DNA of 64,000 nt from Anadara kagoshimensis. Lineage: Eukaryota > Mollusca > Bivalvia > Arcoida > Arcidae. The translations under genes and the position numbers were made by a program. Positions 45,496 to 57,582 of this stretch are shown here, in pieces. The DNA lies in the NCBI GenBank assembly GCA_021292105.1, contig CM037869.1, positions 30,085,536 to 30,149,535 on the forward strand. Reading direction: 5' to 3'. The stretch's first letter is position 1. Each line of letters begins with the position of its first letter. A model generated the notes under the pieces. That model was not told where the DNA came from. It ran no database searches and saw nothing but the letters and a program-made list of their open reading frames with translations.

Positions 45496-46653
45496 TGAAA
45501 CCCAATATATAAGTAGTATGTGTGAATAGTCACCCATGACACGCCTTTTTCAAACACATAACTTAAATATAACGCCGCACATTACGATTTGCCGTTTATG
45601 TGAGCCAAAATCAATCCAAATTAATCGGTTTGCGTGTTATATTGAGTTATTATTTACTCGCTTGCTTTTACAGTCAAATTGTGTTTTCAGTTTAGGAAAT
45701 GCCATTTTAACATTGAAGTTTGATTGACAGCTAAGAGTATTTAAAAACAATTTAAACGTCACGAATTGTCAAGTTCTCGCTTTTGTACCGATATCAGACA
45801 ATTAAACTAACACCTAACGACATCAGACAACCCGCATAAATTGGATCATTTGTTTCTTACTCTTGAGAGTGTCTGCGGTAACAATGGATTGTAGATCAGT
45901 ACTTTATGGAATTTTCAATTAGATTTTTAATACAGATATTAACGCAATTTTTATCACATTTTTATTCAGTACTGAGGGTTGTCTGGAGAGACCACATGTA
46001 AAGAATAAACTCCTTGCATCAAACTATATGAAATGTTCAATTAGATTTTTATACAACAGATATTAACGCATTTTCGTCACATTTGTATTCTGTACTGAGT
46101 GGTGTCTTGAGGGACCACATGCAAAGTATAAACCCCTTGCATCTTACACCCTAATTAATAAATAAGAAAGTAAAACGAGGTTAGAGAATAAAGCGTCTTA
46201 TACCTTAAAATGTGTTCCTTTTGACGTTATGTTTGTTGCGGTTTTTTGTGTGATTTGAAGATGTCAAATAAATGGGTTTTTTAATTAATGAAGATCATAG
46301 TTGTTAATGATTATTGCAAACTGAAGGTTTTTCATACGTCAAAAAATCTAAAACATGTGGAATGTAGCAGCATACACAACAGATGATAAAAAAGGCAATG
46401 GTAATAAACTCAGGCACTGCACTTACAATAAAAATATGCATGTAACGTAAACATTTGATAGAAATGACGTGGAATGTGCTTTATGTGTTTATGTGTATGT
46501 AACAATTTGGCATATGTTGTATCTTGTCACATCACAACATATACCACTTAAAATATCTTACTACATAATAACTCGACATTATTGCAGTAAACAAGGTGGT
46601 CTGGAGATAAAACGATTCTGACAGTTAGAAACTCCATGAAATGTTGAAATAAC

Positions 46654-46812
46654 TACAGTCAAACCTGCCTATAAAGGACACCCAAGGGAACCAGTAAAAG
46701 TGGACAGGTGGGCTTTATATACAGGTTCAAATAATATGAATAAAGAACAATTATTGTACAATTTTACTGGCCTTTATAAGCAGGTGGCCCTTATATAGGT
46801 GTGGATTTAAGG
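46654..46812. mobile_element. pogo-like MITE
   Basis: The left end is TACAGTCAAACCTGCCTATA and the right part is the inverse, TTATAAGCAGGTGGCCCTTA with TATAGGTGTGGATTT. The CAGTCAAACCTG terminus is typical of the group. It is intronic and non-coding. Confidence 0.7.
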
Positions 46813-46964
46813 ACCGTATAGATATTATGAAATAACAATAGGTATCTATATATGTAGAGTAAATGTGTGGTCATTACACTTATAAAACGTTTTGGAGTTT
46901 ATAAACACATCATAAAGGACAAAAAGAATTTTTATATAAAAGTGTTTATTAAAGGCATTATAAT

Positions 46965-47240
46965 TACATATTACACCAGCTTCAAATCCACAACATTAGA
47001 CGTCCGTTTCGGAATATAATTCCTCGTCAGTAGTTCTTGGATCAAAATTGTGAAACCAAACTTTTTAATTAATTTACTATTACACACGATATTAACAATT
47101 ACACATTGTACTTCTGATACATTACAAATAAAACAATCTAAACATACCCTATACTTATCAAGCTCAATCATACCGATCAATGTCCAAATCACAATCCCAA
47201 AGCAAAGTAAAAACTTAAACAACTTTGAAAAATTCTAATG
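46965..47240 (-). repeat. 310-bp repeat fragment joined to a retroelement fragment
   Basis: ACACCAGCTTCAAATCCAC and CCGTTTCGGAATATAATTCC (46965-47070) are the inverse of the 310-bp repeat. CGATCAATGTCCAAATCACA to GCAAAGTAAAAACTT (47165-47240) is the retroelement's outer end. The same two families are also joined at 20300-20380. Confidence 0.55.
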
Positions 47241-47389
47241 TGTAACCTAGGAAACTACAGTTAAAAACCCATCAATAATATATACATAAATTGTTGTTTT
47301 TATATATTTGAAGATAAGGCCTATTATATTACCGACTAATTCTAAATAATTCATAGTTTGATGAACTTGTTGAAAATGTAAATTTTTGT

Positions 47390-47636
47390 GATCAAACAAC
47401 ATTGACCTGACCGCTTGATATTATAAGGAATATCCATATATGAGGATCAACCCAATATTGCGGATAATAGTGTTAGGATTCGCAGTTAAAACACTAACAC
47501 AATACAGTTGTTAACTCTTAGTTTCTCATTGCGTGCTTGTACTTACATACCCTATACATAAATGTACTCGTCTAAAGTTATTATTTAAACAAAAGGTCAA
47601 ACAGACAGGTCAATGGTGTTTGTCTATATATGTATG
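47390..47636. mobile_element. MITE with paired TGACCT inverted ends
   Basis: The ends are CAAACAACATTGACCTGACC and, inverted, AGGTCAAACAGACAGGTCAA followed by TGGTGTTTG. About 245 bases long and intronic. Confidence 0.8.
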
Positions 47637-48349
47637 AGGTGATTGGTTTACGATTTAATGTTTATTGTCAGATTAGTGATTTGTTATGTAATAGGTTTCT
47701 TCAGATTTCAAACTCATATTTCTGGAAGATTCCATGCTTATATAAACGGATAAAACTAATCGTTTCAATATTGATTTAAACTTCTTCATATTATATCCAG
47801 GCTTAAACCAAGTAAATGTTATTATTCTGCTTTGGATTTCAGTATTCCTTCTTAGCGGATTTTACTGGGTTCAAGAGAAGTTCAATACCCTCTTAGTTGT
47901 TCTCTTACGTCAAGGTTGGAATGAAATAAATTCTTAAATATTGCAGTTCAAGTGATAATAATTTGTCTATTAATCCCAATTATATAGATTTTTGTAACAC
48001 TACATTTCTTTACATATTTCGACTACAAAACTAGTTCTTCACTGATTCTTTGAGGCATATTAAGATACTGACCATAAAACAGTGGTTATCAATCTTGTTT
48101 TTAGGGTAGTTATAAAGTTCCCAAACAAAGAAGGACTTCCAAAGAAAATCACATGTAAATGGACGAGGAATGTGGAGATATAGTAGTCAAGCGTACTCAA
48201 CAGTTGCAAAATGTTCAGATGAATTTATCCGTCACAACCAACTCATTGAAGGATGTTCATCGGTCGTGTTGATCTAATTTCAAAATAAATGCCCATTTAT
48301 GTAGATGCCTTCATGATCGCCCAATTTAGACTAATTGATGTAAAGGTTT

Positions 48350-48500
48350 TTTTAAGCTTGGTATTCCAACGTTTCTGAATGTACAACACAACAATACATT
48401 TCTATACGCATTAAGACGACACACCACGAATTCAATAGTATTTTTGTTGAATTCTCTAATACATATTATGATACTTAACCTTAAATCAGATATAATCAGT
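48350..48500 (-). pseudogene. Decayed second copy of the NALF Cys-rich exon
   Basis: On the minus strand the text HSETLEYQA stands against RPETLEFQA in the working exon, preceded by a Cys at the matching position. Farther upstream, in a neighbouring frame, CIREFNKNTIEFVVC parallels CASQIPYYYNDLEIEPC in its N, L/I-E and C spacing. The frame is broken and no acceptor or donor remains, so it is not used. It lies about 3.4 kb upstream of the working exon in the same orientation. Confidence 0.5.
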
Positions 48501-49045
48501 AATAAACTTAATTTAAAAGTTCTAAAGAACAAAAGAATCACATTCAAAAGGAAAATCAAAGGCGAATGCCGTCACGTGTTGTATTAGTATTCCTGTATAT
48601 TCAATGCTGTCAAAAATGTCTTCTAAATTCAAACGTTTCCGAAACTCATTGGAGGATGACCATAACTGAACATGAAACATTTGAGGAAACTGGTTATATA
48701 GAAGAAAACTCTCTCGTTCCGGGATCTTCTTATATTTTATAAATGTTTTTTATATACTGTTGCTTCAGAAATAAAATATTGTTTTAACTAACATGAACCA
48801 TGCGGAATCCTGGTTTGGTTCAAAACAGAAACGTTCACGAGTTTCAATTTTCAAAAATGGTGGATTCAACAGGAGGTGGATGAACAAAAGAGAGTCAACA
48901 TCGAAATTACATAAAGTTCATTTGTTTTAAAGACAAATAAAAAATAATTGATGCATGCAAGTAAGTGAAAACTTTTTTTCGCCTAAAATGTTTTCATTTA
49001 ATAATTTTGTTTGGTCAGTACATCAGACAGCTTGCTAAATGCCAA

Positions 49046-49430
49046 AACACTTATACTAATCTATGTCCGAATCACAATCCAGAAGCAAGTTTTAAACTTT
49101 GAAACTGACAAATTAGGTGAAACGCGTTAGAACTTCCACCAGGGAAGTGAGGCCGGCTGTTTTGGTAGGGTAAGCCTCTCCTGTTTAGTAAGCTACAGAA
49201 GCCACGTGTGTAATGAAAATTGGACGAAAGGAACATGGAACTATGTGACGTCAAATATATCCAAGACAATTCCGGAAACAGAGACATCCAACTTATCAAC
49301 AATACTGTAATTACGGCCATAAAAAAGCCTAGGCTTGCAATTTCCCTTGGTCAACTATTTATCTGTGAGCAACTTGCTTCAATGTATAAAGTCCCCGTAA
49401 TGGGAACAATCTCTGCCATAGCGTATTAAT
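49046..49430 (-). repeat. Retroelement 3' fragment, long copy
   Basis: ACACTTATACTAATCTATGTCC starts the outer end; CATGGAACTATGTGACGTCA and AAAGCCTAGGCTTGCAATTTC carry the reverse-transcriptase tail side in reverse. A 69-codon plus-strand frame here is only its antisense. Confidence 0.75.
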
Positions 49431-50319
49431 TGGGAAACGAAGAATCAAATTAAATATCAGTGTTAGCAGAAAAAAGCTTTTAGTTAAGTCGTATTTAGGT
49501 GAAACCATTTTTATTTTACAATAATTTAACTAACAGACACACGCTTATCTAATATAATATTAGAATAGGTGTGTGACAATTGATGATAATTTTTTATTTA
49601 TTTATTCTTCCTTTATAAATTGTTAATTAATTTCTAGTGTTTTGAGGATTATTTTTCAATAGTGATACACATTTATATAAAATACCCGATAGCTCATGTC
49701 AAGTAATTTATCATTTTGCAGATATTTGAGTCAGGCAGAAAAATCTAGAAATACCTATCAATCACAATCCATACCAAACTTGTCAAATCTAACAGGTCTC
49801 CTATCAAAAAGTCTTTGTCAATGAAATGTTTGGAAGCAAGCAAGGCGCCATGTTTTAGAACCTCAATCCATTTGGGAATTACCAATCAAATTGAGACAGG
49901 GATAAATTGAAGTATTTACAAGACGCAGATCGATAGACATTTTATCGCCTGGATGTTTAGGTTAAGCCTTGTCATGATGGATTTTGTATGATTCTTCACT
50001 TCCTGTTTTCAATACAAAGAGAAATATAGTAACACGCCAAGAACGAACTGCCATAAAATAAACAAAGTAGTTGTACATACATGCATCTACACACAATTTA
50101 AGATCAAAATGAAATTTTTGAAGTAAAAAATTGAGAAAATATATGCCGAAGTACTTAAACTTAATCAAGCTTTTTTATTCTAAATTTTGATTTCATACGT
50201 GTGGTCTTGCTAGCTACACAAGAGACTTTTCTAGTTGACGTTCTGGCAGTTCAAATAGTTTTCCTTTTGGGTTGTGATTTGAGCATGAATCGGTGTGTTG
50301 AGTTCCCCACAGAATAAAT

Positions 50320-50620
50320 CAGAGCAGCTCCAATAGAACTGTATGTTTTATTAGTGTTACATAATATACCAGCTTTATGTTACAGCACTAGTCGGTCGTT
50401 TTAGAATACAGTTCCCCATCATTAGTGGTTGGACCTTAATTGTGAAATCAATTTTTTTCAAAAACGTTAAAACGATACCTAAGAGACCAAAATATATTTT
50501 ATCAAATTGAGCTAAGGAAATACTTTGCGTTAGTGAATATATCTAAGTTTCAGAGGGAATTCAAATTTTAACTAGCAGCAAATTTAGACATACATGTAGT
50601 ATATTTCTGAGAATAATGCG
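50320..50620 (-). repeat. 310-bp repeat, single copy
   Basis: ATATACCAGCTTTATGTTAC, AGCACTAGTCGGTCG and CATCATTAGTGGTTGGACC are the inverse of the repeat at 24317-24935. A retroelement scrap lies just before it at 50195-50305. Confidence 0.6.
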
Positions 50621-51798
50621 GGGATGCGTTATTCTCGAACTAAAATTAACTATGATGCAATCGGTCATTCAATTGTATTTATATACAGAATCTTGAAAAT
50701 CCTGTTGGTCAAAAGAAAGGAGGTTTCCTTGTTGCATTTCAGAGTAGCAAGTTCGTTACATTTTGTAACAATATGTTAATGAATACAAATTTGGACGGGA
50801 AATAAATATAGCTTCAGAAACACCAGAGCATCTCCAGTAGTACTGTCTGTTTGATTCTTGTTTTATTATTTCAACAGACCAGACTATTTATATTTATGAG
50901 TGGCGCTGTCATGATTTTGTAATCGACATCGAGGATAATATCATAAACCAACAGTCGTTACGATAAGCCGATGAAAATTCTTAAAAGCATTTCCTAATAT
51001 TGTTTTTTTTTTAAAACATTTTTTCTTGAAAGTAATGGAAAAGAAAATGTTGTAACGATTAGTTAACTGCAGATAGTTTTTAATTTGATGTAAAACAGGG
51101 TACTAGCAGCACGGTTTTTGTAACAAAACACGTTCGTTTTATCTATATGTTACAATCCTCGGCGGATATAAACAGACCATCTCTTGGATTAGACTGATAA
51201 CAACACAATTATTATGTATAAAGTTTATCGTTCTGTCAATAGATGCTTTACGTATGGTGAGTTTCTAGCAGAAATAAGATTGCTTGCCAAACAGAAAGAC
51301 GATCTATATACATCAATGTTACTTCCTTATTCCTTCCAGAATAGTCTCCATGGTCAGAAATGAGTAATAGCAGAATGCAAATGTGCATCTTAAAACAATA
51401 TGTCTACATATGTATTTAGCAACAGGCATCGCAGCTTAAAATATGACACACTTCAAATGAACTTTAAAACACAGACAAACAAGACAGGAATCGACAAACA
51501 CATATTTGGAGCTCCGATTATTCTCTACATTTGGACAATAGAGTTAATGTCAAGTCGAGTGTTTGAACGTCCTACAAAAATATTTTTTGTGAAGAAAAAA
51601 ATCTAATGTAAAAAAGGTTTGCTACTTACTTAGTAGCTAACATTAGAAATACTATATCAGTTTGGTTATAACATTTAAAATGCACATGTCTACTACAGTT
51701 TGCCACTTGGCGAATATTAGAGGTACTAAAAGACTTATATTGAGACATCGACTACAGACATGTCTACCACACTTTGCTACTTGGTGATAATTAGAGAC

Positions 51799-52740
51799 AC
51801 TATGTTGCTTATATCAAGAAATCGACAACACAAGTCACTAAAATAACTTTTGCAATATTCATGGTCTTCATATTCAAAGATAAAATCGGGAATGCCTTAT
51901 TTTCGAACCAAACCATAAACATACAATGATGCAGTCAGCCATTCAGTTGTATTTATACCAAGACTCATCTTGAAACCCATGTCGGTCAATAGAAGGCAAA
52001 AATTTCTTGATCCACACTTGCAAAAAACTCGTGATTTTGCTGTTTCTACTTTACACCTCTACTTATACCAATTTATATATTAGAGACACTAAGTTGCTTA
52101 TATCAAGACTTCGACAACACAAGTCACTAAAATCAAAAACAAACATACTAATCCATGTCCGAATCACAATCCAGAAGCAAAGTAAAAACTTTGAAACTGA
52201 CAAGTTAGGTAAGACACATGAACTTCCACCAGGGAAGTGAGACCGGGTGCTCCGGAAGGGTAAGCACCTCCTGTTTAGCTAGCTACACCCGCCACGTGTT
52301 AAATCAAAATTGTGTGAAAGGAACATGGAACTATGAGACGTCAAATATATTTAGGGCAATCCTAGACACAGAAACATCAAACAATACTGTGATGACGGCC
52401 GTAAAACTTTTCGAGGGCCTTGATAAGCCTAGGCTTGCAATATCCCTGAGTCAACAATTTATTTGCAAGCAGCCTACTTCGTTGTACAAAGAATAAAAAT
52501 AACTTTTTTTGGTTATTCATGATCTACATATTCAATGATAAAATCGAGAATGCGTTATTCTCGAACCAAACCATAAACGTACAATAGGTCATTCTGCTGT
52601 ATTCATACCAAGACTCATCTTGAAACCCATGTTGGTCAATAGAAAGCATAGATTCCTTGATTCTTCCAGCCAAAACGCGTGATTTTGCATTTTCATCTTG
52701 ACATTTCTACTTATTTCAATTCATCAATACCTTTTTTTAT
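51799..52740 (+). repeat. 285-bp tandem pair, second unit interrupted by a retroelement fragment
   Basis: Unit 1 (51799-52079) and unit 2 (52080-52740) both begin ATTAGAGACACTA and share CGACAACACAAGTCACTAAA and CCAAGACTCATCTTGAAACC. Unit 2 contains the insertion at 52131-52492. A related, more diverged piece lies at 50625-50760. Confidence 0.8.
52131..52492 (-). mobile_element. Retroelement 3' fragment inserted in a tandem unit
   Basis: The fragment runs from CAAAAACAAACATACTAATC to CTTCGTTGTACAAAGAAT. The neighbouring unit shows the uninterrupted site CACTAAAATAACTTTT. Flanks AAAAT and AAAAAT suggest a short target duplication of 5-7 bases, though A-richness blurs it. The copy is close to the family consensus, hence fairly young. 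Confidence 0.75.
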
Positions 52741-53230
52741 TTACTTAGAACTATACAAATAAAAACTATTTTCATACCAATGACCTGTATCGACACATAT
52801 AGTAGTTTTATTTCATCATGTTAGATAGCAAACTTCCTCGTTCATTACTATTTGATTTATACCAGTTGATCCATTTGATCATTAAGCTTAGCAATACGCA
52901 TAGATTTTCAGTCAGTAAGACAGTCAGCAACTCTCTATAGCTGTAAATAATCAATAATCCCTGATTGGCAGTCGCGGATTAAAGTTACCAGTAAATGTCT
53001 CAATTCATCATTTTTACAATTCATTAGGATTTCTCGCTAGTTTGTAATACTTGTACAACGTGTTTAAAACGTCGAGTAGTCAAGTTGAGTGTATTAGGCT
53101 TGTATTGGCGGTGAAACATATAAAACTAACATCTTAGTTGATCGCATTGCATAAGTACGTATGGAACATAACATTCTGATATGTTTTAGACCGATGAGGA
53201 GGTTTATACAGATAATTAATACTCTTTATT
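52741..53230. other. Intronic, nothing recognised
   Basis: AT-rich sequence with no repeat family or coding frame that I can identify. Confidence 0.5.
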
Positions 53231-54012
53231 GAGTTTAATGTCATTCCTTTTGGGTTGATGAATGCTCCAGCCATGTCAGTTTTACCATTGCATGACATTG
53301 ATCGATTAACTAAATAAATGGGGTCTTATTACTATTGACGATATTCCACTAATATCGAGACTTCACCAGCCGTATATATGAATTTAATGTCATTTCTTTT
53401 GGGTTGATAAATGCTCCAGTCATGTTAGTTTTTCCATTGCATGACACTTATTGATTGACTGAATAAATGGGGTGTTATGTCCTAATGAAGGATATTTTAA
53501 TAATATCGAGACGTAACCAGCTGTATGTATGAGTATAATGTCATTCCTTTTGCGTTGATGAATGTTCCAGCCATGTCAGTTTTTCCGTTGCATGACATTG
53601 ATTGATTGACTAAATAAATGGGTTTTTAAGCCTCAGTGAATAGCATTTCACTTACAGTTAAACGTCACCAGCTATCCAACTGTTTTCCTATTTCATGACA
53701 TTGCTTGGTTGTTTCACTGAATGAATGGAGTTTCCTCCCATATGAGAATATTTCACTACTATCAAGACGTCAACAGCTGTCACCGAGTTTAATGTCTTCC
53801 TTTTTGGTTTGATAAATGCTGCAGCTACGTCAGTTTTTGACACATTGATTGAATGACTCAATGAATAAATGGGATCGTACATTCAAGTGAAAAATATTTA
53901 ACTTATATCAAGATATCACCAGTTGTCTGTATGTATTGACAAATGTTCCAGATATGTCATTTTTTCATTATCCCAAGCATTGATTGGTTTGATTGAAGGA
54001 ATGAGGTTAAAC
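53231..54012 (-). repeat. 150-bp tandem array containing a SINE tail in every unit
   Basis: Units start near 53231, 53380, 53531, 53674 (shortened), 53785 and 53930. The first half (GAGTTTAATGTCATTCC, GCTCCAGCCATGTCAG) is unique to the array. The second half (TTGATTGACTAAATAAATGG, then AATATTTCACTTATA and GAGACGTCACCAGCTGT) is the inverted 3' tail of the SINE family seen at 21282-21562. Confidence 0.8.
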
Positions 54013-54703
54013 CGTTCAAGAACACGTTTGTACTATTTTTACAAATTTGAAAGATAAAATAATGAAAATTGAAGTAAAGTCCTGAGAGTATTAAATGGAA
54101 CAATGTCATTGAAGTGATTGATATCGAGGTTAAATTGCATAATAGTTGATACAAAGAGATTATCGCTGAATAAAAAAACATGTAAAAATGTTAATCACTG
54201 AATGTAAAATGCATGTAAAATATTGAAGGAGGACAGTGCGTCTGTACTAAGTGATGTATGTTGTGTATCAGATTTCTTGTATTTTCTAATTCACAATTAC
54301 TCCAGAAAACGGTAAAACATTGGCAGTACTCCGATAGACAAATACTGAATAAATAAGACAAAACAGGAAACTTGATGAACGAGGTATCATCAGTATGTTA
54401 AAATGAAAAATGGTGATGGATTAGAATCCGGAATCCGATATTATAAAACGTCCATCAAAAGAATTCCTCTATAGTTAATACGTAGTTGCATGCTTTTGTC
54501 GGTATATCATTTTACAAGATTCGTAATACAAATTATATACTATAGTTTAGTTGGAGTAAATAAAACAGTGTTGGCACATTTCCAGGTATATACGAAATCA
54601 TGGACAGGTCCTATAGTCCGTAAGCGATATTGTGGCAGAGTAATTATAAACACGGGAGAGTGCATTATATTCAAATAGGTATTAATACCGTGATATCGTA
54701 TTT

Positions 54704-54907
54704 AAGTAAACAACATTGACCTGTCCGTTTGACCTTTGATTTACATATTTATTATGGACGAGTAAATTTAAGTAATTTGGATCAGGCGTGTATATTTCAT
54801 CTATATGATGTGAACACGTATCATTGGCAGTATTAACTGCGAATCCTAACGCTACCTATGTATTAGGTGGACCTAAACGGACAGGTCAATGTTGTTTGCC
54901 TTCACGT
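54704..54907. mobile_element. MITE with paired TGACCT inverted ends, compact copy
   Basis: The ends are GTAAACAACATTGACCTGTC and, inverted, GACAGGTCAATGTTGTTTGCC. At about 204 bases it is the smallest and best preserved of the family here. Confidence 0.85.
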
Positions 54908-55717
54908 ATATCCACGCCTTCAAGCGTACATTTATCAATACCACCTTTATATATCCATATAATCCAATATCCACATTTATACAGACTCTTACATGTTGAT
55001 TAAAAACCTCTCTCAAAATATCGCTGACGGACTATACACTGGAATATTATTTTCATTTCTTTGGATTTATTTTTTTACATATTAAAATGACTTTTCTTTT
55101 TTATCTTATTTTATACAAAACAAGTTGGTCTATATCCGGATCATAAAACAAATGTCATCAAAAAACGTCCATTCTTGTCTACATGTAAGTATATCAAAAT
55201 TCATAATTAAGAAAGAAAATATTCCAGTGAAGACGAAGAACATAAGAATGGCAACGATCAAAGTCATCACAAACAAGGTACAATATACATGGTGCTAGTA
55301 AAACAGCAAATGTTTTAAGAAACCAAGATAATAGCAATTATACACAGAAGAACGCAATCGTAGCAGAAAAAACAAGTACATATTCTTGGTAATACCCAAT
55401 GTAACCCAGTCCTAAACACAAAAGAAAAGAAATATGCAAATGATCATAACATTTTTTTTAAAAACAATTTTTTAAAAACATTCTATAAAACGGCAAAAGT
55501 GTGTCCTGTGTTGTGAAAAAGGCTAAGAAAGGTAAGAATATTTATCTTGGAAGAGACGTGAAGAAAACTTATATCTGTAAATAGATTTTAAAAAAAAACT
55601 CAGTCCAGTATAGTCAAAGTTCTTTGTATACTTTGCTTATGGTGTGCTTGGAGTCACTCACGTTTTATTAAAAGCATCCATTTATTCAGAATGAATAGGA
55701 GTAAAAAGAGCCAAGTC
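54908..55717. other. Intronic, nothing recognised
   Basis: AT-rich sequence without recognisable coding or repeat structure. Confidence 0.5.
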
Positions 55718-56195
55718 CAGCCTTGTCAAGTTCAGTGTTTACGACATGCCATATTTCCGTGTGTTTTATTAACTATTGGCTATAGAAAGTCATCACTCAA
55801 ATAATTTCATTTTAAACATCAGCTTCATCTTTATATTTATATCTAGAATGTAGCACACCTAGTTTTAGTGAACTCGAGTACAGTCCAACCTCGTCCAATC
55901 CAGTGTTTACAACATGCCACATTTATGTGTGTTTTATTGATAGTCATCATTGAAATTGTTTCATTTCAAGCATCAGTTTTTTTAAACATTTATACACATT
56001 CTTAATTCAGGATCAGCCAAGCCTAGCCCAGCCAAGCCCAGCCCTGCCATATCTCGCCAAGTCCAGTGTTTACAACGTGCTATATTTCCGTGTGTTTTAT
56101 TAACTGTTTTGCTATAGATAGTCATCACTCAAATTGTTTCATTTCAAGCATCAGCTTTATCTAAACATTTATCTAGAATGTAGCATGTTACGTAT
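55718..56195. repeat. 165-bp tandem array, three units
   Basis: Each unit has CAGTGTTTACRACATGCCA, then CGTGTGTTTTATTAACT, TAGTCATCACTCAAAT and TTCATTTCAAGCATCAG. Units start near 55718, 55887 and 56040. A run of AGCCCAGCCAAGCC pentamers lies before the third. Confidence 0.7.
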
Positions 56196-56415
56196 ACATT
56201 ACTGTTGAGTACTTTCAGTCAAACAAGTCACAAATTATTGAAATATATGGTTTTCATATACTACATTATCTGGGTGTGGTGTGAAGATGTGTTAACGTAT
56301 CAATGTCCAAATATTTAAGACACAATTTAGTTAACACAAGTTATTAACGTAAATCATTCACCCAAAATGTCTAACATAGTACAATTTGTTCCAGAAATAT
56401 ATACATAATATCAAA

Positions 56416-56822
56416 AACAAATATACCAATAAATGTTTGAATTAACATCCAGAAGCAAAATAAACACTTTGAAGCTGAGAAGTTATCTTAGACATGTGAA
56501 CTTCAAGTAGGGAAGTGAGGCCGGATGCTCCGGAAGGGTAAGCACATCCTGTTTCGTTACCGATTAAATATTTAAATAGCCAAAACCAAATAGTCAAAAT
56601 ATATACTTAAAACTAATAAAGTTCAATGTGCCTTCCCCATCAATTTTGATTTCACATTCATCAGGTGTAGGATTCTAGCTAAACAGAAGGTGCTAACCCT
56701 TCCCATGTACCCGTTCTAGTAAAAGTTCACGTGTACATTTTTACTTAACTTGACAGATTTCAAATGTTTTACTTGGCTATTTGGATTGTAATTTAAACAT
56801 AATCTCATATGTTTGTTTGATT
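56416..56822. repeat. Inverted pair of retroelement 3' fragments
   Basis: The left half (56416-56556, minus) ends at GGTAAGCACATCCTGTTTCG. The right half (56645-56822, plus) runs from TTTGATTTCACATTCATCAG to CTCATATGTTTGTTTGATT. The shared ends point outward with a spacer of about 90 bases. Confidence 0.65.
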
Positions 56823-57196
56823 GTAACATAAACGCATTCATCATATTACACAGTTTGTTTGGTTGTAACATATACGCATTCATCATGTGATTGTGTAGCT
56901 ATTACACAGTTTGTTTGGTTGTAACATATACGCATTCATCATGTGATTGTGTAGCTATTACACAGTTTGTTTGGTTGTAACATATACGCATTCATCATGT
57001 GATTGTGTAGCTATTACACAGTTTGTTTGGTTGTAACATATACGCATTCATCATGTGATTGTGTAGCTATTACACAGTTTGTTTGGTTGTAACATATACG
57101 CATTCATCATGTGATTGTGTAGCTATTACACAGTTTGTTTGGTTGTAACATATACGCATTCATCATGTGATTGTGTAGCTATTACACAGATTGTTT
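56816..57196. repeat. 56-bp tandem array, six near-identical units
   Basis: Units begin at 56851, 56907, 56963, 57019, 57075 and 57131 with CAGTTTGTTTGGTTGTAACA and continue TATACGCATTCATCATGTGA. Copies are essentially identical, so the array grew recently. It adjoins the retroelement fragment ending GTTTGTTTGATTGTAACATA, which probably seeded the first unit. Confidence 0.9.
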
Positions 57197-57337
57197 GCTT
57201 TATTTCAACAGTATCAATATCACTTCCGTGTTTATAACAAAACATATAAATTTCATACAAATACGTACAAAGATAGGATATAATAATGTATTCCTTTTAA
57301 AACTCCTTTTGAAATTGTAATGTTCTACGGACACCAG

Positions 57338-57582
57338 GCTCTAGGATCACGAACAATGCTTAAGCTAGTTTTTTTCCTAAATCTAAGTTTTTTCTTAACA
57401 CTCAGAGTTAGAAAAAAGAACTTAAAAAGTAAATAGATCACGACATAAACTTAAAGGGAGCTTAACTTTTCTAAGACAGGTACCTGGTTCCAGGGATCAC
57501 GAATAAAACTTGGTCCTAATTAAGTCGAAACTTATGTTTTAAAATTGTTTTGTTTACATGTTGTTCGTGATTCCGGGTCCTT
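57338..57582. mobile_element. MITE with GGATCACGAACAA inverted ends
   Basis: GGCTCTAGGATCACGAACAA on the left faces TTGTTCGTGATTCCGGGTCC on the right. A third, internal copy of the motif, CCAGGGATCACGAATAAAAC, suggests an earlier internal duplication. It is non-coding. Confidence 0.7.

Noticed and set aside
49220-49429. Plus-strand frame NNTVITAIKKPRLAISLGQ and on, which at first resembled the ligand-binding lobe of class C receptors
   Set aside because: The opposite strand of the same repeat reads as a reverse-transcriptase tail in several copies, which explains the sequence better.
56851-57190. CRISPR-like regular array
   Set aside because: There are no unique spacers: the whole 56-base unit is repeated, and this is a eukaryotic genome. 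It is a minisatellite.
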